From NCBI RefSeq assembly GCF_000374185.1, contig NZ_KB910518.1, forward strand, positions 6,397,285 to 6,461,284: a stretch of DNA of 64,000 bases, in the 5' to 3' direction. Shown piece by piece: positions 33,887-42,326 of this stretch (position 1 is the stretch's first letter; each line of letters starts with the position of its first letter). Under the pieces are notes generated by a model that made no database searches, was not told the DNA's origin, and saw nothing but the letters and a program-made list of their open reading frames with translations. Origin of the DNA: Paenibacillus sp. HW567 (GTDB lineage Bacteria > Bacillota > Bacilli > Paenibacillales > Paenibacillaceae). Position numbers and translations under genes: made by a program.

Positions 33887-34768
33887 ATGGATAAAGTGAT
33901 GTCCAACAAGCTGGTGATTGCACTGTACGTGCTGCCTTCCCTGCTGCTGATCATGGGCATTATATATATTCCGATTGTGCTGACCGGCTATTACGGGCTG
34001 AACCAATGGGACGGCATCAGCAAAATGGTCTTTATCGGGCTGGATAATTACAAGGTGCTGCTGACGGATTTCGCGTTCTGGCAAAGCGCCCTGCACTCCT
34101 TGCTCCTGGCCGTATTCTCGGGAGTCAGTCTGATTGGCTACCTGGGAATTGCGCTGGTGCTGTCGGGCAAGATCAAAGGCGCCAATCTGCTGCGTAAAAT
34201 CTATTTGATCCCGATGCTGCTGTCCTCGGTAGCCATTGCCCAGCTCTGGATGAAAATTTACCATCCTACGAACGGGGTGCTGAACGACCTGCTGATGTCG
34301 CTGGGCGTCGCTAACCCGCCCTCTTGGCTGGCTGAACCGTCCATCGTGCTGATTGCATTGTTTATACCGATCATTTGGCAGTATGCCGGCTTTTATATCC
34401 TTATTTATTATGCCGCTCTGAAGAACATTCCCGAGTCGCTGACGGAAGCGGCGCGGATTGACGGAGCCAGCCCGTGGCAGATCGCCACCCGGATCAAGCT
34501 TCCGCTGATCAGCGAGGTCATTAAGGTTACGGTGGTGCTGTCGGTGGTGGGGTCGCTGAAATATTTTGACCTCATCTATGTGATGACTGACGGCGGTCCT
34601 AACGGAGCCAGTGAGGTGATGGCCTCTTATATGTATCATAAAGCGTTCCGCAGCTTTGACTTCGGATACGGCAGCGCCATCGGGTTCTTCCTGCTGCTGA
34701 TCTGTCTGGTAGCGACCTACCTCATCCGCAAGGCTACCGCCTCCAAAGAGACGATTCAATATTCTTGA
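33887..34768 (+). CDS. Sugar ABC transporter permease, MalF/UgpA type
   Basis: 293 residues from ATG 33887, nine bases after AAGGAGG; ATG 33878 would sit against the ribosome-binding site. Six membrane helices. The EAA loop that contacts the ATPase is at about 185-205 (ESLTEAARIDGASPWQIATRIKLPLI). It pairs with the next gene to form the channel. No ATPase gene is present here, so a shared MsmX-like ATPase is probable. Confidence 0.93.
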   Translation: MDKVMSNKLVIALYVLPSLLLIMGIIYIPIVLTGYYGLNQWDGISKMVFIGLDNYKVLLTDFAFWQSALHSLLLAVFSGVSLIGYLGIALVLSGKIKGANLLRKIYLIPMLLSSVAIAQLWMKIYHPTNGVLNDLLMSLGVANPPSWLAEPSIVLIALFIPIIWQYAGFYILIYYAALKNIPESLTEAARIDGASPWQIATRIKLPLISEVIKVTVVLSVVGSLKYFDLIYVMTDGGPNGASEVMASYMYHKAFRSFDFGYGSAIGFFLLLICLVATYLIRKATASKETIQYS

Positions 34769-34796
34769 TCTAGCCCACGGGAAAGGAGGAGTATTT

Positions 34797-35681
34797 ATGA
34801 GAACTGAAGCTGCTTACAGCTATCCGCCCTTGCGGCAGCGGAGCGGAAGCCATCTACTGCGCAGATCGGGCTACGGCCTGCTCTATGTTGCGCTTATTGC
34901 AGTGGCTGTGATTCAGGTGCTGCCGCTGATCTGGCTGTTTATTTTCTCGCTGAAAAACAATCAGGAAGTCTTCAATATGGCTCCCTTTGCGCTTCCGGCC
35001 CATCCCCACTGGAGCAATTACGCGAATGTATGGTCAAATGGCAATATTGGTCAATATTTCATCAACAGTGTGTGGATTACGGCGGTGTCGCTGGCGCTTA
35101 CCGTACTCTTCGCCAGCTTCGTTACCTTTGCGGTAACCCGCATGAGATGGAAGGGCAGCTCGTTTGTGCTTGGCCTGTTCATGGTGGGGCTCATGATCCC
35201 GGTCCATTCTACGCTGATCCCTCTGTTCAGTACGTTCAACAAGCTTCATTTGACGGACAACCCGGTCTCGATCATCCTGTCGTATGTAGCCTTTAACCTT
35301 CCGACAACCATCATGATCCTGCTGGGCTTCTATTACTCACTGCCGAAGGAAGTGGAGGAAGCGGCGATTATCGACGGCTGCTCCGTGAATAAGATGTTCT
35401 TCCGGATTGTGCTGCCCATGACCTCCTCAGTGCTGGCTACTACGGCGATTATTAACATGATCTATAACTGGAATGAGTTTATTTTCGTCAACACGTTCAT
35501 TAGCTCGGATCATTTCAAGACGCTTACAGTAGGGGTACAGAATTTCATCGGCCAATACACCACAGATTGGGGTGCCATCGGCGCGACGCTGATGATCAGC
35601 ATTCTGCCGATTCTGCTGGTGTTCCTGATTATGAGCGAGCGGATTGTGGAGGGGATTGCGGCAGGCTCTGTTAAAGGGTAA
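34797..35681 (+). CDS. Sugar ABC transporter permease, MalG/UgpE type
   Basis: 294 residues with six membrane helices. The start ATG lies seven bases after AAAGGAGG. The EAA loop is at about 185-205 (EVEEAAIIDGCSVNKMFFRIVLPM). The C-terminal GSVKG is usual for MalG-type permeases. It is the last gene of the operon. No clear terminator separates it from the convergent methyltransferase 36 bases away. Confidence 0.93.
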   Translation: MRTEAAYSYPPLRQRSGSHLLRRSGYGLLYVALIAVAVIQVLPLIWLFIFSLKNNQEVFNMAPFALPAHPHWSNYANVWSNGNIGQYFINSVWITAVSLALTVLFASFVTFAVTRMRWKGSSFVLGLFMVGLMIPVHSTLIPLFSTFNKLHLTDNPVSIILSYVAFNLPTTIMILLGFYYSLPKEVEEAAIIDGCSVNKMFFRIVLPMTSSVLATTAIINMIYNWNEFIFVNTFISSDHFKTLTVGVQNFIGQYTTDWGAIGATLMISILPILLVFLIMSERIVEGIAAGSVKG

Positions 35682-35717
35682 TGTGTGGGGCGAGTGAGCT
35701 GCACCCGAAGAAGAGAT

Positions 35718-36320
35718 TCACCCCTTGCTGCGGCAGGAAAAGCAGAAAAATTCATCATCCGCAGTCACAACTGGGTCAAAAGCATATTTGGCTGCCAGGT
35801 CAGCCAGCTCTTCATCGGCGGGGATCGGTGGGCGTTCACGGATGTGACCGATGCGCTGGTGATGCTCCTTCAAGCCTTGCCGTGTTCTGGAGTGGGCAAT
35901 CATAAACGTGCCGCCCGGCAGCAGGCTGCGCTTCGCGTTGGCGAACAGCATGTCCAGATCGGAGAAGTGGGGGATGCTGTTATAGATCAGCACGTAGTCG
36001 AAGCCGGGATGGTAAGCGAGCGGGCTCTCGAAATCGGCGCAGATCGTCTCCGCCTCAGGGAAGCTTCTGCGCAGCTCCTCCAGCATGGCAAGGGAAATGT
36101 CCATCGCCAAGTAACGGCTGGGAGCAATATGAAGCTTTTTCAGCGCATGGAGCATAACACCGCTGCCGGACGCAACATCCATGAGGCTCTGTCCGCTTTG
36201 CATACCGAGGGCTTTGACGGCCTTTTCTGCCTGCCCAATCGCTTCATCACTGTTGCTCCAGACGGGGGCGAGGGTATTGAACCGCTCAATCTCTATTTCT
36301 TTCCGCTCATTCATTGTCAC
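35718..36320 (-). CDS. Class I SAM-dependent methyltransferase
   Basis: 200 residues if GTG 36320 is used, nine bases after AAGGAGG; ATG 36314 is the alternative. The SAM-binding motif I is SLMDVASGSGVMLHALKK near 45-62. The acidic residue after strand 2 is in LAMDIS near 72, and motif IV is FDYVLIYNSIPHF near 107. This is the Methyltransf_11/UbiE-like fold acting on small molecules. The substrate is unknown. It converges with the sugar ABC operon. Confidence 0.88.
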   Translation of the reverse strand: MTMNERKEIEIERFNTLAPVWSNSDEAIGQAEKAVKALGMQSGQSLMDVASGSGVMLHALKKLHIAPSRYLAMDISLAMLEELRRSFPEAETICADFESPLAYHPGFDYVLIYNSIPHFSDLDMLFANAKRSLLPGGTFMIAHSRTRQGLKEHHQRIGHIRERPPIPADEELADLAAKYAFDPVVTADDEFFCFSCRSKG

Positions 36321-36364
36321 CGCAAACTTCCTCCTTATTTGCTGCAAATTGGATTGTGCTATGT

Positions 36365-36412
36365 ATAAAAAAAGCGGTTCACCGGATCTTCAAGGATCTC
36401 GTTGAACCGCTT
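36365..36412 (-). terminator. Terminator of the MATE gene
   Basis: On the minus strand, AAGCGGTTCA / TGAACCGCTT forms a 10-bp stem followed by seven T residues. Confidence 0.9.
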
Positions 36413-36424
36413 ATTCATTATACG

Positions 36425-37810
36425 TCAGCTCGCTGGGGCAGCGGAAGGACCGGCAGACTCTGCCGCATCGTGCTTGATCAGGCCATGCTTCTCCCAGGCT
36501 CTGCTCTTCCAGCGGAAATACATGATAACCGCCCGGAGCCATTCGTCAAAGGCGGTAGCCAGCCAGACCCCGGCCAGACCCATATTGAGTTGGAATACCA
36601 GCACATACCCGAGCGGAAGGCTGAGGCAGACCATTGAGATAAGCCCCATATAGACGGGGAATTTGGCATCGCCGGAGGCGCGCAGCGAGTTGATAATAAC
36701 CAGGTTGCAGGTGCGGCCCGTCTCCAGAAAGATACTGAGCAGAATCACCTGTGCGCCCAAGGCGACGATCTCCAGATTATCCGTGAACAGCCCCATCAGC
36801 GGCACGCGGAAGAAAATGACGGCGGCATCTATAATAACCGTGACGAGCAGCGCCCACTTCACACTGTCGAACACCCGCTTGTAGGCCTCCTCCGGCCGTT
36901 TTGCTCCGACGAGATGCCCCACGATAATCGAGGTGCCCATGGACACCGCAACGCTGAACAGATAAATATAGTTGGAGATATTCAGTGCGTACTGGCGGGT
37001 AGCCATGGCCTCAGCACCCAAATACGTAATATATAAGGTGAATACCAACTGGCAGGATTGATAAATGACCGATTCAAAAGCGGACGGGATACCGATTCTG
37101 AGAATCTGCATCACATACTTTTTGGAAAGATGAATGTAATAGGTCCATTTGACCCGCACTTCCATAATGCTGTAGAGCAGCAGAAAGAAGAGCACGAGGC
37201 AGATCAGCCGGCTGGATATCGTGGAAATCGCTGCACCCTCTACGCCCAGCGCCGGCAAGCCGAAATGTCCAAAGATCAGCAGATAGTTGCCGACTACGTG
37301 AATCACATTCATCAGCAGGGACACCAGCATCGTCTGCTTGGTGAAGCCGTACGTGCGGATGGTCGTTGCCAGCGCATTCAGCAGCGCCTGCAGAAAAATC
37401 CCGCCCCCGACAATATGGATGTACACCTTGGCGTGAACCAGAATATCCCCTGTAACGTTCAGCATGCGCAGCAGCGGCTCTCCGAAGATCAGCAGCACCG
37501 TACTAAGGATGATACCTACAGCCAGATTAAGAGTAACGGCGTTGCCGGTGACCTTAGCGGCCTCCTTGGGATTCCTCGCGCCGAGATATTGCGAGACAAC
37601 AATCGCCGCGCCGTTGCCGATTACGCTGAGTATCAATATAGCCATTGTAATGATCTGATTTGCTGCACCAACCCCGGACACCGCATCATCGGATACGGAG
37701 CTGATCATAAATGTATCCACACTGCCCATAAGCATGAACAAAAACAGCTCCAGAAAAATCGGCCAGGTCAGCTTAATCAAATTAAAATCCTGATGTTTCG
37801 TCTGCTCCAT
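36425..37810 (-). CDS. MATE-family efflux transporter
   Basis: 461 residues with twelve predicted membrane helices in two homologous halves. N-terminal landmarks are IFLELFLFMLMGSVDTFMIS and VSGVGAANQI, typical of DinF/NorM-like MATE proteins. It exports cationic drugs or metabolites using an ion gradient. AAGGTG lies upstream of the ATG. It is 149 bases downstream of the M-box-controlled ABC genes on the same strand. I see no clear terminator between them, so read-through is possible. Confidence 0.92.
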   Translation of the reverse strand: MEQTKHQDFNLIKLTWPIFLELFLFMLMGSVDTFMISSVSDDAVSGVGAANQIITMAILILSVIGNGAAIVVSQYLGARNPKEAAKVTGNAVTLNLAVGIILSTVLLIFGEPLLRMLNVTGDILVHAKVYIHIVGGGIFLQALLNALATTIRTYGFTKQTMLVSLLMNVIHVVGNYLLIFGHFGLPALGVEGAAISTISSRLICLVLFFLLLYSIMEVRVKWTYYIHLSKKYVMQILRIGIPSAFESVIYQSCQLVFTLYITYLGAEAMATRQYALNISNYIYLFSVAVSMGTSIIVGHLVGAKRPEEAYKRVFDSVKWALLVTVIIDAAVIFFRVPLMGLFTDNLEIVALGAQVILLSIFLETGRTCNLVIINSLRASGDAKFPVYMGLISMVCLSLPLGYVLVFQLNMGLAGVWLATAFDEWLRAVIMYFRWKSRAWEKHGLIKHDAAESAGPSAAPAS

Positions 37811-37959
37811 TACACACCTTCTTCAAGTTATTCCTTGTTGCCGAATCGCTGTAAACAAGGTGTATGTTAGCACAGCTTTTATGAAATTGCAGTAATTTTA
37901 CGAAAATAATGAAAAAAATCAGAACAAGCTGCAACGGTTGGATTCGATCAGCCATTTAA

Positions 37960-39255
37960 TCAATTGTTTGCGGCAAATTCATGCTCCAGGTATAGCACCT
38001 TCGCCTTTTCGTCATAGGCGATTAATTCCGCATATCTTCCCCAGTCGATCAAAATATCCAGTTGATGAGCAGCCTCCTCTGTACCAAAGTGCTTTTCAAA
38101 AATCTCCACAAAAAATTCCCGTTCCATTTTGTTATTCGACTTCGAATGCAAGATCCATATGATTTTTTCCATGATAGGAACGTGCTGCAGCACCTGGGAT
38201 TTGAATATTTCCTTCCGGAAAAGAACGCTGGCATCGGCAAATTGATGCCCCGTCTCTGTCAGCTCGATGTCTCCTTGCAGAATCGTTGCAAATTGCAGCA
38301 TTTGCGCAGCCTCAACGATGGGCAGGAAGTCTTCCAGGTCCAGACTCAATTGATCGGCCAGCTTATACAGGTCTACTTTTTTTCCAAGATCGTCGATCAG
38401 TTCAATGAAGCCGGTAAGGGCACCTGCTGGAACCTCCTGAACCCTTTCAATCTTCTTTTTCTGTCCCTCTGATAAGTCGGCGGCCTTTACTTCTCTTTTT
38501 GTCAGTATGGAGTAGATGCGATCGACAAGTGATGTGAATTGAGGTTCTTGTTTATCCCGCCAGTGCGGCATGGTAATGGGGATGTCGGAAATAACCCGGG
38601 CAGGGTCCCTGGACAAGACGATGGCCCGATCTGACATGTAGACGGCCTCCTCAATACTGTGTGTGACCATAATGATGCATTTGGTAGGGATCTTTTTCTC
38701 CGTCCACAGCTCCAGCAAGTCACGCTTTAAGTTTTCCGCTGTCAATACGTCAAGCGCTGAGAAAGGTTCATCCATCAGGAGAATATCCGGCTCCATGACT
38801 AAAGCACGGCCGATGCCCACGCGCTGCCGCATCCCCCCGGATAACTCCTTAGGGTAGGCCCCTTCAAACCCGTCAAGTCCGATCATGTCGATGACGGAGA
38901 GGGCTTTACGCATTTTTTCCGCTTCACGCAAAGGTTTGTTCTCAAGTCCTAATTTCACATTCTCCAAGACCGTAAGCCAAGGAAATAAAGCAAAGGATTG
39001 GAACACCATTCCTACGCCCGGATTCGTACCGGCAATCGGTTCTCCATTATATATGACTGAACCTTGTGAGGGAGAGACGAGTCCGGCAATGATCCGGAGA
39101 AGAGTAGATTTCCCTGATCCGGACGGTCCCAATATAGAAACCAGCTCGCCTTCCTTAATGTTAATGTTGATGTCCTCCAAAATGCTCACATTTGCTTGAT
39201 TCGGCAGATCATAACGTTTGCTGATCTGCTTCAGCTCAATCAGTGTTTTTTTCAT
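37960..39255 (-). CDS. NitT/TauT-type ABC transporter ATPase with C-terminal AAA-associated domain
   Basis: 431 residues from ATG 39255, with AGAGGTG upstream; the longer frame to 39381 overlaps the permease gene. Walker A is GPSGSGKS (about 43-50). The signature is LSGGMRQR (about 145) and Walker B is ILLMDEPFSALD (about 165). An extra C-terminal part of about 150 residues (about 285-431) matches the 'AAA-associated' domain found on a subset of nitrate/sulfonate-type ATPases. It is co-transcribed with the fused permease under an M-box riboswitch. No binding-protein gene is present. Confidence 0.9.
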   Translation of the reverse strand: MKKTLIELKQISKRYDLPNQANVSILEDININIKEGELVSILGPSGSGKSTLLRIIAGLVSPSQGSVIYNGEPIAGTNPGVGMVFQSFALFPWLTVLENVKLGLENKPLREAEKMRKALSVIDMIGLDGFEGAYPKELSGGMRQRVGIGRALVMEPDILLMDEPFSALDVLTAENLKRDLLELWTEKKIPTKCIIMVTHSIEEAVYMSDRAIVLSRDPARVISDIPITMPHWRDKQEPQFTSLVDRIYSILTKREVKAADLSEGQKKKIERVQEVPAGALTGFIELIDDLGKKVDLYKLADQLSLDLEDFLPIVEAAQMLQFATILQGDIELTETGHQFADASVLFRKEIFKSQVLQHVPIMEKIIWILHSKSNNKMEREFFVEIFEKHFGTEEAAHQLDILIDWGRYAELIAYDEKAKVLYLEHEFAANN

Positions 39256-39266
39256 AACCGGCACCT

Positions 39267-40991
39267 CTAATCCAAATGATATTTTTTTTCGGCCAATAGA
39301 TACAGCTTGCGCCACACCAGGCGATTTACCATTACAACCAGTAGGCACATGACGATAATTCCCCAGATGATTTCCGGCCAATTTCCATGATTGGTTGCTT
39401 GAGCGATGAAGGCCCCTAACCCGGATGCCTGAAGATCATGACTTTTCCAGGATACGATTTCGGAGACAATGCTGGCATTCCAGGCGCCTCCGCTCGCTGT
39501 TATACAGCCGGTCACGAGAAATGGAAAGACGGCGGGAAGAATTAGATTCTTCCAGGTTTGCGGGCGTGTCAGTTTTAGAATCACAATGGCTTCCTTGAGA
39601 TCGGAGGGTATCGCCATTGCACCGGCAATGACATTAAATAATACATACCATTGAGTACCGAGCATCATGAGAGGGATCGCACCAATTTCCATGGATATCC
39701 CCAGCTTCAAGTACACAATCGTGAATATTGGAAATGCCATATTAGCCGGAAAAGAAGATAACACCTGCACAATCGGTTGAGCAATTCGTGACAGACGCGG
39801 GTTGGTTCCAATGAACACACCGACGGGCAGAGTCCAGATAACGGCCAGAAGTGTCGAAACGAAAACCCGTAACGCGGTCAGCAGCCCAAGGGCAACCACA
39901 TGAGTCATCTCACTCCAGCTTAACCGGGCAATTTCAAGAATGCCCTCGTACAAATATTTCAGCCCAAACGCAGCAGCGAGAACTACGATTGCCCATTTGA
40001 TGATTCTTTTGATAACTGGTGAAGGCTGCGGGAACTTCACTTGTGAGCTTTTTGCAGTGAGCTGCACGAATCCATCATGAATCAATCTTTGGATTTTTCG
40101 ATGAAGAGAATGAACAAAGCCAGCCCGTTTCAAAATATCAAATACCCAAGAGGTCGGAAGCTCGCTTGTTTCTGTCTGCTCATTTTTGAATTTCTGACTC
40201 CATGCAATAATGGGACGCCAGAATAATTGATCGACAATAACAATAAGTACAACCATCGTCAGGATCGCGTAGATAATGGCCTTGATGTTGCCTGCATCTG
40301 CTGCCAAGGCCATGTAAGATCCGATTCCCGGTAAATGGATATCTTGGTTCAGCACACTGATGGACTCACTGGCCGCAAGAAAAAACCAGCCTCCGCCAAA
40401 AGACATCATGCTATTCCAAACCAGGCCGATCATCGAGAAAGGCATTTCCAGTTTAGTGAAACGATGCCACGTACCCAACCGGTTCATTTTTGCAGCCTCA
40501 TTCAAATCGCGCGGTATCGTCTTCAGGGAATGGTAGAAGCTAAGTGTCATATTCCAGACCTGGCCGGTAAAAATAGCGAAGATCGAAGCGCATTCCACGC
40601 CCAGCAGGCTTCCTGGAAACAGCGCCATAAAAGCAAGTACAGTGGCCGAAAGAAATCCAAGCACGGGAACGGATTGCAGAATGTCAATAGCCGGAATCAT
40701 GAATTTTTCTGCTGTACGGTTATACGCCGCGATGCGGCCATACACGAAGGTGAAGATCAGGGACGCTGCAAAAGCGATAAACATTCGCAGGAGCGAGCGG
40801 CCTGCATAGTAAGGAAGCCACTTGGGATCAAGGCTCAATGTTGACTGTTGATGTGGAGTAAAAGGTACCTGCATACCCGATCCTAACTTTGCAGCCGCAT
40901 ATAGAATGGATAACAACAGGAAAATGACGAGAATATCCGCCCAACCGAATTTTCTTTTCTGGTCGACATTATTAAAAAAATTCCATTGCAT
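39267..40991 (-). CDS. ABC transporter permease with two fused permease domains
   Basis: 574 residues from ATG 40991; the TTG at 41006 lacks a ribosome-binding site. Two binding-protein-dependent permease domains are joined, at about 80-265 and about 370-570. Each has an EAA-type loop: LNEAAKMNRLGTWHRFTKLEMP near 160 and LKEAIVILKLTRPQTWKNLILP near 485. One polypeptide thus supplies both halves of the channel. This is the duplicated-permease anion-type family. The ATPase gene follows 11 bases later. Because its leader is a magnesium-sensing M-box, its substrate may relate to Mg2+ rather than to nitrate or sulfonate. Confidence 0.88.
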   Translation of the reverse strand: MQWNFFNNVDQKRKFGWADILVIFLLLSILYAAAKLGSGMQVPFTPHQQSTLSLDPKWLPYYAGRSLLRMFIAFAASLIFTFVYGRIAAYNRTAEKFMIPAIDILQSVPVLGFLSATVLAFMALFPGSLLGVECASIFAIFTGQVWNMTLSFYHSLKTIPRDLNEAAKMNRLGTWHRFTKLEMPFSMIGLVWNSMMSFGGGWFFLAASESISVLNQDIHLPGIGSYMALAADAGNIKAIIYAILTMVVLIVIVDQLFWRPIIAWSQKFKNEQTETSELPTSWVFDILKRAGFVHSLHRKIQRLIHDGFVQLTAKSSQVKFPQPSPVIKRIIKWAIVVLAAAFGLKYLYEGILEIARLSWSEMTHVVALGLLTALRVFVSTLLAVIWTLPVGVFIGTNPRLSRIAQPIVQVLSSFPANMAFPIFTIVYLKLGISMEIGAIPLMMLGTQWYVLFNVIAGAMAIPSDLKEAIVILKLTRPQTWKNLILPAVFPFLVTGCITASGGAWNASIVSEIVSWKSHDLQASGLGAFIAQATNHGNWPEIIWGIIVMCLLVVMVNRLVWRKLYLLAEKKYHLD

Positions 40992-41015
40992 CGTGCACAA
41001 CCCCAATCTTAGCTA

Positions 41016-41052
41016 AATAAAAAAACTCTCCTCTGCATCAAGCAGGGAGAGT
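41016..41052 (-). terminator. Leader terminator between M-box and ABC permease
   Basis: On the minus strand ACTCTCC-CTGC...GCAG-(A)-GGAGAGT forms a near-perfect stem followed by TTTTTTTATTT, 25 bases before the permease ATG. This is the likely expression platform that halts transcription when the riboswitch binds Mg2+. Confidence 0.85.
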
Positions 41053-41106
41053 GGAACCTTCCTTCATTCATTGGGAAATTAAGGGCCATCCAGATTCAGT
41101 TATCTA

Positions 41107-41304
41107 TCAAGGGGGCCCTGAAGACAGACTGAATATAGACAGACCTCTTCCGCGATGGAGGAATGGTATGCATCCTGCTTGAGAAAAACAATAGTATCCT
41201 AAGACTGCATATTCGACTGCTACTGTCCATTTCCAGTTTCCCCCCTTACCCCATAAATATGAAAGACCCCAAGGATTGGTCCCGGGGGTCATAAGTTCAT
41301 ACAT
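41107..41304 (-). CDS. Possible leader ORF between M-box and terminator
   Basis: 65 codons starting MYELMTPGTNPWG. The AGGGGG at the 3' end of the M-box aptamer lies 12 bases before its ATG and could be its ribosome-binding site. The frame covers the stretch between aptamer and terminator, so its translation could affect attenuation. There is no recognisable product, and it may be chance. Confidence 0.25.
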   Translation of the reverse strand: MYELMTPGTNPWGLSYLWGKGGNWKWTVAVEYAVLGYYCFSQAGCIPFLHRGRGLSIFSLSSGPP

Positions 41305-41307
41305 AAA

Positions 41308-41475
41308 TAAACCGTTCCCCCTAGTTCAGTTTTGGCACTATACAACGTAAAGGGTTATCCCTTAGCCACCTTAAGAAGAGCCTTAATCCGGCAATTCCTG
41401 TTCTACCCATTGGCATCTTTCGATATTTCCGGGCAGTGGCCTATGTTTGTATAGGAGCCTCACCTAACGAGGACT
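41308..41475 (-). promoter_or_regulatory. M-box (ykoK leader) magnesium riboswitch
   Basis: The minus strand shows the conserved M-box blocks in order: CGTTAGGTGAGGCTCCT, CACTGCCCGGAAATATCG, GATGCCAATGGGT, AACAGG, CCGGATTAAGG, TTAAGGTGGC and ATAGTGCCAAAACTGAAC. The aptamer is about 165 bases, as in other M-boxes. It folds around Mg2+ and favours termination when Mg2+ is plentiful. The gene it controls here is an ABC permease and ATPase instead of mgtE, corA or mgtA. Confidence 0.95.
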
Positions 41476-41492
41476 TATTTAATTCCTTCTGG

Positions 41493-41521
41493 ATAATACT
41501 CCTGGAGATTTCGCTTGTCAA
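41493..41521 (-). promoter_or_regulatory. Promoter of the M-box/ABC transcript
   Basis: On the minus strand: TTGACA (41521-41516), 17-bp spacer, TATTAT (41498-41493). It is consensus-like and starts transcription a few bases before the M-box. Confidence 0.85.
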
Positions 41522-41637
41522 TGATTTAATATTTTTTAGCCGGATGCCCTTGAGTAAGGCAGCTTATGCACAATAGTATCCTCACGGTGACTACACCACA
41601 ATAAAGTGCCTACTTCCCTTAATAAACTTATGGACGC

Positions 41638-41671
41638 TACACTATGTACAGCACTACTTAAATATATTAAA
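41638..41671 (+). promoter_or_regulatory. Candidate HxlR operator before hxlA
   Basis: TACACTATGTAC followed by ACTACTTAAATATATTAAA. The same block recurs almost unchanged before the old yellow enzyme gene (43493-43527), on the other side of hxlR. It lies just upstream of the hxlA ribosome-binding site. Confidence 0.55.
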
Positions 41672-41687
41672 AAGGAGTCTGGTATAG

Positions 41688-42320
41688 ATGAAGCTGCAAT
41701 TAGCGCTGGATCTTGTAAATATTGACGGAGCAAAGGAAATTGTCTCGGAGGTCGCCGAATTTATTGATATCGTGGAGATTGGCACTCCGATTGTCATTAA
41801 TGAAGGGCTGCATGCAGTGAAAGCGATCAAGGAAGCTTTTCCTTCTCTGGCTGTATTGGCCGATCTGAAAATTATGGATGCCGGCGGTTATGAGGTCATG
41901 AAGGCCGCGGAAGCCGGCGCGGACATTGTAACGGTACTCGGCGTGTCTGATGATTCGACAATCAGAGGCGCTGTCGAGGAAGCGAAAAAAAGCGGCCGGG
42001 AGATTCTGGTGGATCTGATCAATGTGAAGGATATTTCGGCCAGAGCGGCTGAAGTGGATGCGCTTGGCGTGGATTATATCTGTGTGCATTCCGGTTACGA
42101 CCACCAGGCTGAAGGGAAAAACTCCTTTGCCGATTTGCAGGCGATCAAGAGCGTTGTGAAGCAGGCGAAGACGGCGATTGCGGGCGGCATCAAGCTGGGC
42201 ACGCTGCCTGAAGTTATTGCAGCCGGTCCTGATCTGGTGATCGTGGGCGGCGGCATTACCGGTGAAAGCGACCAGAAGGCAGCGGCGGCGGAAATGAAAC
42301 GCCTTGTCAGCCAGGCGTAG
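41688..42320 (+). CDS. hxlA: 3-hexulose-6-phosphate synthase
   Basis: 210 residues, a TIM-barrel of the orotidine-phosphate-decarboxylase superfamily. It joins formaldehyde and ribulose 5-phosphate to 3-hexulose 6-phosphate in the ribulose monophosphate pathway. Key residues are in LALDLVN (N-terminus), VLADLKIMDAGGYE near 57-70 (the KxxD-type site) and AIAGGIKLGT near 165. AAAGGAG precedes the ATG. hxlB follows after six bases and hxlR lies downstream. The role is formaldehyde detoxification and fixation. Expression likely depends on HxlR. Confidence 0.96.
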   Translation: MKLQLALDLVNIDGAKEIVSEVAEFIDIVEIGTPIVINEGLHAVKAIKEAFPSLAVLADLKIMDAGGYEVMKAAEAGADIVTVLGVSDDSTIRGAVEEAKKSGREILVDLINVKDISARAAEVDALGVDYICVHSGYDHQAEGKNSFADLQAIKSVVKQAKTAIAGGIKLGTLPEVIAAGPDLVIVGGGITGESDQKAAAAEMKRLVSQA

Positions 42321-42326
42321 AAATTC

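Noticed and set aside
33725..34759. 344-codon minus-strand frame over the sugar permease
   Set aside because: The permease has six helices, an EAA loop and a strong ribosome-binding site. The opposite frame is Gln/His/Arg-rich noise.
41308..41475. Guanidine-I (ykkC) riboswitch, considered because of CTAGGG...GGAACGG near a NitT/TauT-type ABC operon
   Set aside because: The full set of conserved M-box blocks is present on the same strand, and the ykkC core GGTCCGAGAG is missing.
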